A DNA stretch of 64,000 nt from Fodinibacter sp963800505 (GTDB lineage Bacteria > Actinomycetota > Actinomycetes > Actinomycetales > Dermatophilaceae), in NCBI GenBank assembly GCA_963800505.1, contig CAWDBL010000002.1, positions 1 through 64,000 of the forward strand, given 5' to 3'. The position numbers and the translations under genes were made by a program. Below, one piece after another: positions 19,438 to 28,143 of this stretch; position 1 is the first letter of the stretch, and each line of letters begins with the position of its first letter. The notes beneath the pieces were generated by a model, which was given only the letters and a program-made list of their open reading frames with translations, was not told the DNA's origin and did not search any database.

Positions 19438-19943
19438 CGGTAGACCGCACCACCGACACCGCCGGGGCAGGCTCACCTGCCCCGGCGGTGTCGTCTGTGC
19501 CCTTCGAGACCGGAGCGCCGGAGCCCCACGGACCGAGTGCCGCGCGCCCGGCATCCGAAGACCGGGTGGCTCCGATCGGCGGCGACGCGCGCCCGGCATC
19601 CGCTGACGTCGTCGCACCGGAGGCGCGCGTCGAGCTCGACCGCATCCGCCGCCGCTGGGCCGAGCTGCCGCTCGAGCGAGCCGAGGCTCGGATGCCGGTG
19701 CTGCGCCGCCTCCTCGCCGACCTCGCCTCCCGCTCACTCCGACCTATTGCGGATGTTCCCCCGGAGGCAGCTAGCGCCGCCGCCCCTGCGAAGGGTGGCA
19801 TTTCGCACACAGTGGTAGTGCCCGACCTCGGGCCTGCGGTGGTCGTCGACCAACTGGCCGTGCTGGTCTGGGACGCCTACGCCGAGGGGCGCGGCGACGG
19901 CATCCCCGAGGCGCTCGTCGCGGTCCGTCGCGCACTGGCCTGA
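19434..19943 (+). CDS. Hypothetical protein (169 aa)
   Basis: Not recognised. GTG at 19434 overlaps the stop of the BI-1 gene (GTGA), which supports it as a real, coupled gene. The N-terminal ~65 residues are Ala/Pro/Ser-rich and probably disordered. The C-terminal part (RIRRRWAELPLERAEARMPVL ... VVVDQLAVLVWDAYAEGRGD) looks like a compact helical domain. No signal peptide or membrane segment. Codon usage in third positions matches its neighbours. Confidence 0.6.
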   Translation: MTVDRTTDTAGAGSPAPAVSSVPFETGAPEPHGPSAARPASEDRVAPIGGDARPASADVVAPEARVELDRIRRRWAELPLERAEARMPVLRRLLADLASRSLRPIADVPPEAASAAAPAKGGISHTVVVPDLGPAVVVDQLAVLVWDAYAEGRGDGIPEALVAVRRALA

Positions 19944-20031
19944 CGGCCCACCCGCCCCGCCACTCACCCGGCGGCCCGTCCCCCGGGTGATCTGGCCTGC
20001 GCACAACGGACCACCAGCCATCCGACGGCGC

Positions 20032-20037
20032 TACGTT
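20032..20037 (+). promoter_or_regulatory. -10 box TACGTT for gntK
   Basis: TACGTT ends 6 bases before the gntK ATG at 20044; the message is predicted to be leaderless and no Shine-Dalgarno is seen. Confidence 0.5.
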
Positions 20038-20043
20038 TCGAAC

Positions 20044-20592
20044 ATGGCCGACAGCGATGTTCGACCTGGGGACCCCGATCTTGACGTCGTGATCGTCATG
20101 GGAGTGTCCGGGTGCGGGAAGTCGACAGTGGCGAAGGGGCTGTCGACTGTGCTGGGGTGGGAGTTCGCCGAGGGCGACGCCTTCCACCCCGAGGCCAACG
20201 TCGAGAAGATGCGCAGCGGCACCCCGCTCGATGACGAGGACCGCTGGCCGTGGCTCGAGGCCATCGGTGACTGGATCTCCGCCAAGGAGGCCCGCAGCGA
20301 GTCCGCGGTCGTCACCTGCTCGGCGCTGCGCCGCGTCTACCGCGACCTGCTGCGTGACGGACGCCCGCACGTCCGCTTCCTGCACGTCACCGCCGAGTCG
20401 GACCTCATCCGTGACCGGATGGAGCACCGGCCCGGCCACTACATGCCGTCGTCACTGCTGCAGAGCCAGCTGGCCACGCTCGAACCGCTCGGGGACGACG
20501 AGCCGGGCGTGGCCATCACCAACGAGGGCAGCGCCGCCCAGGTTCTCGACCGGGCGCTCGCCGCGCTCGGCCACCGAAAGGAGCACGCCTGA
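20044..20592 (+). CDS. gntK: Gluconokinase
   Basis: Phosphorylates gluconate to 6-phosphogluconate for the pentose phosphate or Entner-Doudoroff routes. 182 aa, P-loop GVSGCGKST at residues 20-28, then GDAFHPEANVEKMRSGTPLDDEDRWPWL, the family's gluconate-binding segment, and HYMPSSLLQSQLATLEPL near the end. ATG at 20044 chosen for the tight leaderless promoter and because upstream residues are not conserved. It overlaps gntP by one base (TGATG), so the two form an uptake-and-activation operon. Confidence 0.95.
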   Translation: MADSDVRPGDPDLDVVIVMGVSGCGKSTVAKGLSTVLGWEFAEGDAFHPEANVEKMRSGTPLDDEDRWPWLEAIGDWISAKEARSESAVVTCSALRRVYRDLLRDGRPHVRFLHVTAESDLIRDRMEHRPGHYMPSSLLQSQLATLEPLGDDEPGVAITNEGSAAQVLDRALAALGHRKEHA

Positions 20593-22241
20593 TGTCTCTT
20601 CTCCAGGTGCCCGCTGCCGCCTCGGCAGCGCTGTCGACGAGGCTCCCCCTCGCCGACGCCCCTCCCGTCTACGCGGGTGCCGGGCAGCTCGTCGCCGCCT
20701 GCCTGCTCGGCATCTTCGCCGTGGTCGTGCTCATCACCTGGGGCAAGGTCCATCCGTTCCTCGCGCTGATGCTGGGCTCGGCCGTCCTCGGCGTCGTGGC
20801 GACGATGCCCCCGGGCGACACGGTCACGAGCTTCGTGGCGGGGTTCGGGGCGACGGCCGGGGCCGTCGGCATCCTCATCGCCCTCGGCGCGATGATCGGC
20901 AAGCTCCTCGAGGACTCCGGTGGCGCCAACCGCATCGTGGCCACGCTCGTGGGCAAGGTCGGGCCCGGCGGCCTGCCCTGGATGATGGCAGCGATCGCGG
21001 CCATCCTTGGCCTGCCGCTGTTCTTCGAGGTGGGCGTCGTGCTGCTCGTCCCCGTGGTGATCCTGGTCGCGCAGCGCACCGGGTTGTCACTCATGAAGGT
21101 CGGCATCCCGGCGCTCGCGGGCCTGTCGGTGCTGCACGGACTGGTGCCACCCCACCCGGGCCCGCTGACCGCGATCGGGCTGCTCAACGCCGACCTCGGC
21201 CGCACGCTCATCTTCGGCATCCTCATCGCCATCCCGACCGTCATCGTGGCGGGTCCCCTCCTGGCCCGGTTCGTCGACCAGTGGGTGCCCAAGTCGGCGG
21301 ACGACATCACCCTGTTCGCCACCGAGGCGGCGGGCGGGGCGCCGGCCGTTCCGGCGGGGCGAGCCGAGTCGCGGGCGGCCGGCACCGAAGACGCCGACCG
21401 GGGCGGCTCGGTCAGCCTCGACACCCGCGACCCCGGTCGCGGCTCCGACCTGCAGTCGGACACCCGCCGGGGTGACTTCGGCGAGGGCGGCCGGGATGCC
21501 GGAGAGCCCAAGACCGACGACGACGGCCGGTTCAGCTCGTTCGAGGAGCCGCTGGAGCCCGGCCGCAAGCGGGTGGGCTTCGCCCCGGCCATCATCGGCA
21601 TCACCCTCCCGGTCATGCTCATGCTGGTCGACGCCATCACCAAGCTGGTCGTCACCGACGAGGAGGCCGGGGTCCGCAAGACCATGGACTTCATCGGCAC
21701 CCCCATCGTCGCCCTGCTCATCGCGGTGATCTACTGCTACATCGCCCTCGGCCTCGGCTCCGGCCTCGACAAGGGCAAGGTCAGCGACTCCGTCGGCTCG
21801 GCGCTGCCCGGCATCGCGAGCATCATCCTCATCGTCGCCGCCGGTGGCGGGTTCAAGCAGACCCTCATCGACGCCGGGGTCGGCAACGTCATCAAGGACT
21901 GGGCGGAGGGCGTCAGCATCTCGGTGCTCGTGCTCGGCTGGCTGGTGGCGGTGCTCATCCGCCTCGGCACCGGGTCGGCCACCGTCGCCACCATCACCGC
22001 CGCCGGCATCGTGGCGCCGCTGGCCCCGACCCTGTCGGCCAACCACCTCGCGCTGCTCGTGCTCGCCATCGGCTGCGGGTCGCTCTTCTTCTCGCACGTC
22101 AACGACGCCGGGTTCTGGCTGGTCAAGGAGTACTTCGGGCTGACCGTGGGCGAGACGATCAAGTCATGGTCGGTGATGGAGACGGTGATCTCGGTCTTCG
22201 GCTTCGCCCTGGTGATGGTGGCCAGCGTCATCGTCACCTAG
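20592..22241 (+). CDS. gntP: GntP-family gluconate:H+ symporter with enlarged loop
   Basis: 549-aa integral membrane permease, longer than the ~440-450 aa norm. Typical GntP stretches are visible: GKVHPFLALMLGS, LGLPLFFEVGVVLLVP, VPPHPGPLTAIGLL, GTGSATVATITAAGI and FSHVNDAGFWLVKEYF. The excess is a hydrophilic, Asp/Gly/Arg-rich cytoplasmic loop at about residues 236-327, between the two halves. It sits 1 base overlapping gntK, so it should import gluconate for that kinase. An 18-bp inverted repeat at 22258-22334 ends the unit. Confidence 0.93.
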   Translation: MSLLQVPAAASAALSTRLPLADAPPVYAGAGQLVAACLLGIFAVVVLITWGKVHPFLALMLGSAVLGVVATMPPGDTVTSFVAGFGATAGAVGILIALGAMIGKLLEDSGGANRIVATLVGKVGPGGLPWMMAAIAAILGLPLFFEVGVVLLVPVVILVAQRTGLSLMKVGIPALAGLSVLHGLVPPHPGPLTAIGLLNADLGRTLIFGILIAIPTVIVAGPLLARFVDQWVPKSADDITLFATEAAGGAPAVPAGRAESRAAGTEDADRGGSVSLDTRDPGRGSDLQSDTRRGDFGEGGRDAGEPKTDDDGRFSSFEEPLEPGRKRVGFAPAIIGITLPVMLMLVDAITKLVVTDEEAGVRKTMDFIGTPIVALLIAVIYCYIALGLGSGLDKGKVSDSVGSALPGIASIILIVAAGGGFKQTLIDAGVGNVIKDWAEGVSISVLVLGWLVAVLIRLGTGSATVATITAAGIVAPLAPTLSANHLALLVLAIGCGSLFFSHVNDAGFWLVKEYFGLTVGETIKSWSVMETVISVFGFALVMVASVIVT

Positions 22242-22257
22242 CGCCCAAGCCCCATAA

Positions 22258-22334
22258 CCGACTTCTTGCGGATTTCCCACCCACCGTGGGCGGCCGACAC
22301 GTCGCTGAACGGTGGTAAATCCGCAAGAAGTCGG
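22258..22334. terminator. 18-bp inverted repeat between convergent gntP and thiolase
   Basis: Perfect arms CCGACTTCTTGCGGATTT (22258-22275) and complement (22317-22334), 41-base spacer. The arms end in TTT/AAA. Located between the stop codons of two convergent genes, so probably a bidirectional terminator; low GC for this genome, which makes it stand out. Confidence 0.65.
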
Positions 22335-22343
22335 GAACTCTGG

Positions 22344-23567
22344 TCAGCTGAGGCGCTCGACGATGATCGCCATGCCCTGGCCGCCGCCGACGCACATCGT
22401 CTCGAGGCCGAACTGGCCGTCGCGCGACTGCAGCCCGTTGATCAGCGTGGTCATGATGCGCGTGCCGGTCGACCCGAACGGGTGCCCCAGGGCGATGGCG
22501 CCGCCGTGCACGTTGAGCTTGTCGAGGTCCATGCCGAGGTCATCGGCGCTGGGCAGCACCTGCGCCGCGAACGCCTCGTTGATCTCGTAGAGGTCGATGT
22601 CGCCGATCGACATCCCGGCTCTGGCCAGCGCCTGATTCGAGGCCTCCACCGGCCCCAGGCCCATGATCTCCGGCGACAGCCCGGACACCCCTGTCGACAC
22701 GATCCGCGCCAGGGGGGTCACCCCCAGGTGCTGCGCCCGCTCGTCGCTCATCACGACCACGCCCGACGCGCCGTCGTTGAGCGGGCAGCAGTTGCCGGCG
22801 GTGACGGTGCCGTTCTCGCGGAACACCGGGTTGAGCCCCTGCACCGCCTCCAGCGTGACGCCCGCCCGCGGGCCGTCGTCGCGCGCCACGACCGAGCCGT
22901 CGGCCAGGGTCACCGGCAGGATCTCGCGCGCGAAGAAGCCGTCGGCGATGGCCTTCTCCGCGCGGTTCTGGCTCTTGACGCCCCACTCGTCCTGGCGCTG
23001 GCGCGAGACACCGCGCGAGGTCGCCACGTTCTCGGCGGTCTGGCCCATGGAGAGGTAGACGTCGGGCAGCAGGCCGTCCTCGCGCGGGTCGGTCCACATC
23101 GCGTTGGTACGGGCGATCTCGGCGCTGCGCGCGGCGGCATCCGCGAACCGTGGGTTCTGCGCCTCGGCGTCACTGCCGCCCGCTCCCGCGAAGCTGGTGT
23201 ACTGCGAAACGCACTCGACGCCGCCGACGAGGAAGGTGTCGCCCTCGCCCGCCTTGATGGCGTGGAACGCCATCCGCATGGTCTGGGTCGAGCTGGCGCA
23301 GAACCGGTTGACGGTGGCGGCCGGCAGGTGGTCCATGCCGGCGAGCACCGCGACGACCCGCGCCAGGTTGGAGCCGTGGGCGCCGCTGGGGTCGGCGCAG
23401 CCCCAGTAGAGGTCGTCGATGGTCTCGGGGTCGAGCGCCGGCAGCTTCTCGAGCAGGCCGCGCACCACCTGCTCCGACAGGTCGTCCGGCCGCAGGTCCT
23501 TCAGCGACCCCTTGAACGCGCGGCCGATGGGGGTGCGGGCGGTGGCGACGATGACGGCTTCGGTCAC
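22344..23567 (-). CDS. Thiolase (acetyl-CoA acyltransferase)
   Basis: Cleaves 3-ketoacyl-CoA with CoA in fatty-acid beta-oxidation. GTG at 23567 (GAGGAG upstream) gives 407 aa. Nucleophile Cys90 lies in NRFCASSTQTM. The C-terminal catalytic region shows HGGAIALGHPFGSTG and CVGGGQGMAIIVERL with the second catalytic His and Cys. MTEAVIVATARTPIGRAFKGSL is the standard start, so the longer open frame upstream is rejected. A palindrome at 23619-23638 just before the gene looks like a TetR-type operator. Its mycobacterial positional counterpart is fadA3 next to an SGNH hydrolase (recalled), which also holds here. Confidence 0.92.
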   Translation of the reverse strand: MTEAVIVATARTPIGRAFKGSLKDLRPDDLSEQVVRGLLEKLPALDPETIDDLYWGCADPSGAHGSNLARVVAVLAGMDHLPAATVNRFCASSTQTMRMAFHAIKAGEGDTFLVGGVECVSQYTSFAGAGGSDAEAQNPRFADAAARSAEIARTNAMWTDPREDGLLPDVYLSMGQTAENVATSRGVSRQRQDEWGVKSQNRAEKAIADGFFAREILPVTLADGSVVARDDGPRAGVTLEAVQGLNPVFRENGTVTAGNCCPLNDGASGVVVMSDERAQHLGVTPLARIVSTGVSGLSPEIMGLGPVEASNQALARAGMSIGDIDLYEINEAFAAQVLPSADDLGMDLDKLNVHGGAIALGHPFGSTGTRIMTTLINGLQSRDGQFGLETMCVGGGQGMAIIVERLS

Positions 23568-23618
23568 GGGGGCTCCTCGGGTGGGACGGCGTGCCAGGGC
23601 GCACGACGTCGTGGCGAC

Positions 23619-23638
23619 CACTAAGCGCTCGCTCAGTG
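23619..23638. promoter_or_regulatory. Palindrome upstream of thiolase
   Basis: 20-bp near-palindrome CACTNAGCG-CN-CGCTNAGTG, 52 bases before the thiolase start and about 100 before ridA. Size and symmetry fit a TetR-family operator of the kind that controls acyl-CoA catabolic genes. The regulator is not in this window. Confidence 0.55.
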
Positions 23639-23725
23639 CAGGCTCCAAGGGTATGCCGGGCGGCCGCCGGCTGCGGTGTGGGCTCGGTCTCGCATCTGGG
23701 GCTGCCACGGCGGCCGGTGATCCGA

Positions 23726-23731
23726 CAGGAT
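23726..23731 (+). promoter_or_regulatory. -10 box CAGGAT for ridA
   Basis: Ends 7 bases before the ATG at 23739, which favours that ATG over the in-frame ATG at 23730 that overlaps the box. Confidence 0.4.
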
Positions 23732-23738
23732 GAGGGCC

Positions 23739-24134
23739 ATGGACACCACGCGCAGCCTCGCATCGTCAGGGTCGCCGTACGAGGGCAGCGTGGGGTTCTC
23801 CCGCGCCGTCCGCGTCGGCCAGCACATCGCGGTCTCGGGCACCGCGCCGATCAACGCCGACGGGCACGTCAGCGTCGACCCCGCCTCCCAGGCGCGCCGC
23901 TGCTGGGAGATCGCGCTCGCCGCCCTCAGCGAGCTCGGCGGGCGGCCGGAGGACGTCATCCGCACCCGTCACTACATCACCGACGGCGACGCCGAGGTCG
24001 TCGACGCGGTGTCGTCGGTGCACGGCGAGATCTTCGGCGCGATCCGCCCCGCGAGCACCATGGTCGTCGTCGCCGGGCTGGTCGACCCCCGCTGGAAGGT
24101 CGAGGTCGAGGTGGAGGCCATCGTCGCCGGGTAG
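23739..24134 (+). CDS. RidA/YjgF-type protein
   Basis: 131-aa protein of the RidA superfamily (trimeric; hydrolyses reactive enamine/imine intermediates). It shows RVGQHIAVSGTAPIN, then ARRCWEIALAALSELGGRPEDVIRTRHYITD and the C-terminal ASTMVVVAGLVDPRWKVEVEVEA. The last part holds the Arg/Glu region typical of the family, although the strict RidA arginine context (R-x-A-V) is changed to R-P-A-S-T. So a RidA-like subgroup member rather than canonical RidA. It stands alone, divergent from the thiolase. Confidence 0.85.
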   Translation: MDTTRSLASSGSPYEGSVGFSRAVRVGQHIAVSGTAPINADGHVSVDPASQARRCWEIALAALSELGGRPEDVIRTRHYITDGDAEVVDAVSSVHGEIFGAIRPASTMVVVAGLVDPRWKVEVEVEAIVAG

Positions 24135-24170
24135 TCCGCTGTCCCGCCCGAAGCCGGGTTCAGGCCTGGC

Positions 24171-25247
24171 TCAGGCCGGCGCCGCCGGCTTCGCGGCATC
24201 CGTGCTCGCCGCGTCGCCCTCACCCTCGGTCGCGACCGGGGTGTCCTCCGCCGGTGGCACGTCGTCGCGCCGGCGCCGCAGGGCGACCGCCCACCGCCCG
24301 CGCGGCCCGCGGGCCTGGCCGGCGATCTCGGTCGGCGCCACCTCGGTGCCGGGCTCCTTGACCGCGTGGCCCGCCGCCACCGCGACCGGCCCGACGCCTT
24401 CGCCGCGGCGCGGCTCGGGGGCCCGGTCGGTGGTGTCCGCACCCCACACGCCCAGCGCGGCGCACACGCTCGGCAGCAGCGCCGCGGCCGCCCGGGCGTA
24501 GCCGGCCGCCGACGGGTGGAAACGGTCCTTGCTGAACATCTCGTGCGGCGACTCCGCGAAGTCGGGCCCGATCAGGTCGCCGAGCGACACCGTGCGGCCG
24601 CCGGCCTCGACGACGGCGACGGTCTGGGCCGCTGCGAGGTCGCGCGACCAGCGCTTCATCAGCGAGCGCAGCGGCTGGCGGATCGGCTGGATGGTGCCGA
24701 GGTCGGGGCAGGTGCCGACGACCACCTCGGAGCCGAGCGCGCGGATCCGCCGCACGGTCTGCTCGAGCTGGCGCACCGACGCGCTGCGCTCGATCCGGTG
24801 GGTCACGTCGTTGGCGCCGATCATGATCAGCACGACGTCGGGGCGCAGCACGTCCTCGAGGGCGTTGGCCAGCTGGCGCTCCAGGTCGCTGGACTCGGCG
24901 CCGACCACGGCCCGGTTGGTCAGCCGCACCCGACGCCCGGTGAGTGCCGCGATGCCGCTGGCCACGATGGCGCCGACCGTCTCGTGGGGCGCCTCGGCTC
25001 CCATCCCGGCCGCCGAGCTGTCGCCGAGCACGACGATGTCGTAGGGCTCGCCGCGGCCTGCGCCGTAGGTGCCGTTGTCGTCGGGGGAGTCGTCGAAGGG
25101 GGTGCCGATGACGCGTCGCGCCAGGGCGGCCTCGGCCTGGATGACTCCCCAGCCGGCAGCGCCCACCGCCGCGCCCAGTGCCGCGATCCCACCGCCGCCG
25201 TATGCCGCGGTGGCCGCGATCTTGCGGGCTCGCCGTGCCCGTCCCAT
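24171..25247 (-). CDS. SGNH/GDSL-type hydrolase
   Basis: 358 aa. A short N-terminal segment is followed by a Gly/Ala-rich hydrophobic helix (YGGGGIAALGAAVGAAGWGVI), so it is probably membrane-anchored with the catalytic domain outside. The SGNH blocks are clear: VVLGDSSAAGMG (Ser nucleophile), the Gly-bearing SSDLERQLANAL region, IGANDVTH (Asn) and DRFHPSAAGY (Asp-x-x-His). The C-terminal ~90 residues are a basic, then acidic low-complexity tail. ATG at 25247 with GGGAAGGACGG upstream. Substrate unknown; cell-envelope ester hydrolysis is an inference. Confidence 0.85.
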   Translation of the reverse strand: MGRARRARKIAATAAYGGGGIAALGAAVGAAGWGVIQAEAALARRVIGTPFDDSPDDNGTYGAGRGEPYDIVVLGDSSAAGMGAEAPHETVGAIVASGIAALTGRRVRLTNRAVVGAESSDLERQLANALEDVLRPDVVLIMIGANDVTHRIERSASVRQLEQTVRRIRALGSEVVVGTCPDLGTIQPIRQPLRSLMKRWSRDLAAAQTVAVVEAGGRTVSLGDLIGPDFAESPHEMFSKDRFHPSAAGYARAAAALLPSVCAALGVWGADTTDRAPEPRRGEGVGPVAVAAGHAVKEPGTEVAPTEIAGQARGPRGRWAVALRRRRDDVPPAEDTPVATEGEGDAASTDAAKPAAPA

Positions 25248-25379
25248 CAGCGTCCGTCCTTCCCTGGTCTCGCCGGTCGGTTCCGCGCTCGCCCGGCCTC
25301 CCACCGTAACGCGACCGGTGCCGGCGCTCATCCCCCTTCTCATCGCCCTTTCGTCGCCCCCGCCGGAACCGGCCCGGCA

Positions 25380-25385
25380 TACGGT
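25380..25385 (+). promoter_or_regulatory. -10 box TACGGT for thioesterase
   Basis: Ends 7 bases before the GTG at 25393; predicts a leaderless message. Confidence 0.45.
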
Positions 25386-25392
25386 GGTCGGC

Positions 25393-25785
25393 GTGCAGGC
25401 CATCGTGGGTGACCGGGGCGTCGTCGTCGCCGTGGTGTCGGATGACGACACAGCGCTCGCGCTCGGGTCCGGCGGTCTGGCGGTGCTCGGCACCCCGCGC
25501 CTGCTCGCGTGGTGCGAGGCGGCCACCTGTCGCGCGCTCGACGGCCGGCTACCGCCCGGCTCGTCGAGCGTCGGCACCGCGGTGGCCCTGGAGCACCTGG
25601 CCCCGAGCGCGGTGGGGGAGACGGTCACCGTGGTCGCCGCCGTGCGGACCGTCGCGGGGCGCCGCATCGGGTTCGAGGTCGAGGCGACGGATGCCGGGGG
25701 GACGGTGGTCGGTCGCGGCACGGTCGAGCGGGTGGTCGTCGACGACGCGCGCTTCCTGGCGCGGCCGGCCCCCGAGGGCGCTTAG
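25393..25785 (+). CDS. FlK-like hotdog thioesterase
   Basis: 130-aa protein with the arrangement of fluoroacetyl-CoA-thioesterase-like hotdog proteins: LAVLGTPRLLAWCEAATCRAL (hotdog helix), then SVGTAVALEHLAPSAVGETVTV and RRIGFEVEATDAGG.VVGRGTVERVVVD. A general acyl-CoA thioesterase role is likely; substrate unknown. GTG at 25393 chosen from the adjacent -10 box; GTG at 25384 is possible. It is convergent with the methyltransferase gene and their ends overlap by 4 bases. Confidence 0.8.
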   Translation: MQAIVGDRGVVVAVVSDDDTALALGSGGLAVLGTPRLLAWCEAATCRALDGRLPPGSSSVGTAVALEHLAPSAVGETVTVVAAVRTVAGRRIGFEVEATDAGGTVVGRGTVERVVVDDARFLARPAPEGA

Positions 25786-26612
25786 CCGGTCGGCTTGCGG
25801 GCCTGCAGGGTGTAGGTGAGGGGCAGCCGGTCGGCCTCGTCGACCAGGCGCCACTCGTCGAGCTCGCCCTCCACCACCATCCGGCCGGGCAGGGCGTCCC
25901 ACGGCACGCTGCGGTGCTCCACGAAGCCGGTGACCTCGAAGCCACGGGACAGCAGGGCGGTGAGGATCTCGCCGATGCCGTGGTTCCAGGAGAGCTGGCG
26001 GGTGTTGACGAACTCGTGGTCGTTCTCGACGTAGGTGCCCTCCTCCTCGATGTCGAGGGGCTCCGCCGTCTCGAAGTAGGGGTAGTCGATCGTCAGCGCG
26101 TCGGTGCGCATCTCGTCGACGGCCCACATCATCGGATGCCCCTCGCGCACGAAGAGCCGGCCCCCGGGCACGAGCAGGTCGTCGACGACGCCGGCCCAGC
26201 GGTCGATGTCGGGCAGCCAGCACAGCGCCCCGATTCCGGTGTAGACGAGGTCGAAGGTGCGCCCGTGCACAGCCTGCGGGGCCGAGTAGGTGTCGGCCTC
26301 GACGAAGTCGATCTCTGCGCCGGCGTCGCGGGCCAGTCGCCGCGCCTGCTCCAGCGACACCGGCGACAGGTCCAGGCCCGTCATCCGAGCCCCGAGCCGG
26401 GCCAGCGACACGGTGTCGGTGCCGATGTGGCACTGCAGGTGGATGCCGGTCAGCCCGGTCACGTCGCCGAGCAGCGGTAGGTCGAAGCGCACGACGTCAC
26501 TGAGGTGCTCGGGGTCGGTGACGTAGCGGTCGAACCCGTACTCCGCGCTGGCGGCGTGCACGGCGGCGCGCTCGTCCCAGTTGCGCCGGTTCACCTCGAG
26601 GTAGTCGTTCAT
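25782..26612 (-). CDS. Class I SAM-dependent methyltransferase
   Basis: 276 aa with a Rossmann methyltransferase core: VTGLTGIHLQCHIGTDTVSLARLGA (motif I, here with Gln-Cys-His-Ile-Gly), GLDLSPVSLEQARRLA (acidic motif II), then FDLVYTGIGALCWLPD and VPGGRLFVREGHPM. This LQCHIGTDT variant marks a group often annotated as methyltransferase type 11; substrate unknown. ATG at 26612 is preceded on its strand by CAGCAT and a 6-base gap, consistent with a leaderless start. Divergent from cbs. Confidence 0.85.
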   Translation of the reverse strand: MNDYLEVNRRNWDERAAVHAASAEYGFDRYVTDPEHLSDVVRFDLPLLGDVTGLTGIHLQCHIGTDTVSLARLGARMTGLDLSPVSLEQARRLARDAGAEIDFVEADTYSAPQAVHGRTFDLVYTGIGALCWLPDIDRWAGVVDDLLVPGGRLFVREGHPMMWAVDEMRTDALTIDYPYFETAEPLDIEEEGTYVENDHEFVNTRQLSWNHGIGEILTALLSRGFEVTGFVEHRSVPWDALPGRMVVEGELDEWRLVDEADRLPLTYTLQARKPTG

Positions 26613-26741
26613 GCGGCCATGCTGGCCCATCGGGGTCGTCGTGCGCCTCCGATTTCCGGCCCCGGCGGGGTGCCGCACGCGCTCCCGGCGGCCGGGTACG
26701 GGACGGGCGGGACGGCATCCGAGCCGTGAAAGGATGACCGG

Positions 26742-28118
26742 ATGGAGTACGCGGAGCACATTGTCGACCTGGTGGGAAACACCCCTCTCGTCAAGCTGAA
26801 CGTCGTGACCGAGGGCATCGCGGCCACGGTGCTGGCCAAGGTGGAGTACCTCAACCCCGGCGGGTCGGTGAAGGACCGCATCGCGCTGAAGATGGTCGAG
26901 GCGGCCGAGGCGTCGGGTGAGCTGAAGCCGGGCGGCGTCATCGTCGAGCCGACCTCGGGCAACACCGGTATCGGCCTCGCCATGGTCGCCCAGCGCCGCG
27001 GCTACTCGTGCATCTTCGTCTGCCCCGACAAGGTGTCCTCCGACAAGATCGACGTGCTCAAGGCCTACGGCGCCGAGGTGGTGGTCTGCCCGACCGCCGT
27101 CGCGCCGGACCACCCGAACTCGTACTACTCCACCTCCGACCGCCTGGTGCGCGAGACCCCCGGCGCGTGGAAGCCCGACCAGTACGCCAACCCCAACGGC
27201 CCCCTGTCGCACTACGAGACGACCGGCCCCGAGATCTGGCGCGACACCGACGGCCGGGTCACCCACTTCGTCACCGGCGCCGGCACGGGCGGCACCATCT
27301 CCGGTGCGGGCCGCTACCTGCGCGAGGTCTCCGCCGACCGTGCAGGTGGTCGGGTGCAGGTCGTGGCCGCCGACCCGGAGGGCTCGGTCTACTCCGGCGG
27401 CAGCGGTCGCCCCTACCTCGTCGAGGGCGTCGGCGAGGACTTCTGGCCCTCGGCCTACGACCCCTCGCAGGTCGACCAGGTCGTGGCGGTCACCGACGCC
27501 GAGTCCTTCGAGATGACCCGGCGGCTGGCTCGCGAGGAGGGCCTGCTCGTCGGCGGCTCGTGCGGCATGGCGGTCGTCGCGGCGCTGCGAGTGGCCAAGG
27601 ACCTGCCCGCGGATGCCGTGGTCGTCGTGATCCTCCCCGACTCCGGTCGCGGCTACCTGTCCAAGATCTTCAACGACGAGTGGATGCAGTCCTACGGCTT
27701 CCTGCGCACCAACGGCGGCCGCACCGTCGGCGACGTGCTGCACGCCAAGGCGGGCGACCTGCCGGCGCTGGTGCACACCCACCCCACCGAGACCCTGCGT
27801 GACGCCATCGAGATCCTGCGCGAGTACCACGTGTCGCAGATGCCGGTGGTCAACGCCGAGCCGCCGGTGATGTCCGGCGAGGTGGCCGGTGCGGTGTCGG
27901 AGCGCGACCTGCTCGAGGCGCTGTTCACCGGCAAGGCGCACCTGGCCGACTCGGTGGCGGCCCACATGAGCCCCGGCCTGCCGCTGGTCGGCTCCGGCGA
28001 GCCGATCAGCACCGCCCGCCACGAGCTCGAGCACTCCGACGCCGTGCTCGTGGTCGAGGACGGCAAGCCGGTGGGCGTCCTGACCCGCGCCGACCTGCTG
28101 GCCTTCCTCGCCGACTGA
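26742..28118 (+). CDS. cbs: Cystathionine beta-synthase
   Basis: Condenses serine and homocysteine to cystathionine in reverse transsulfuration. 458 aa: PLP-dependent catalytic domain 1-315 with Lys44 in NPGGSVKDRIA as Schiff-base lysine, TSGNTGIG for substrate, GTGGTISG for the PLP phosphate, then two CBS (Bateman) modules at about 325-385 and 400-458 (VGDVLHAKAG...; ...GVLTRADLLAFLAD). No haem-binding N-terminal extension, as usual in bacteria. ATG follows AAAGGA at 26729-26734. Together with metB 4 kb downstream it gives both halves of homocysteine-cysteine interconversion. Confidence 0.95.
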   Translation: MEYAEHIVDLVGNTPLVKLNVVTEGIAATVLAKVEYLNPGGSVKDRIALKMVEAAEASGELKPGGVIVEPTSGNTGIGLAMVAQRRGYSCIFVCPDKVSSDKIDVLKAYGAEVVVCPTAVAPDHPNSYYSTSDRLVRETPGAWKPDQYANPNGPLSHYETTGPEIWRDTDGRVTHFVTGAGTGGTISGAGRYLREVSADRAGGRVQVVAADPEGSVYSGGSGRPYLVEGVGEDFWPSAYDPSQVDQVVAVTDAESFEMTRRLAREEGLLVGGSCGMAVVAALRVAKDLPADAVVVVILPDSGRGYLSKIFNDEWMQSYGFLRTNGGRTVGDVLHAKAGDLPALVHTHPTETLRDAIEILREYHVSQMPVVNAEPPVMSGEVAGAVSERDLLEALFTGKAHLADSVAAHMSPGLPLVGSGEPISTARHELEHSDAVLVVEDGKPVGVLTRADLLAFLAD

Positions 28119-28143
28119 CCGGACGTCGCGTCGGCCGGCGCAC

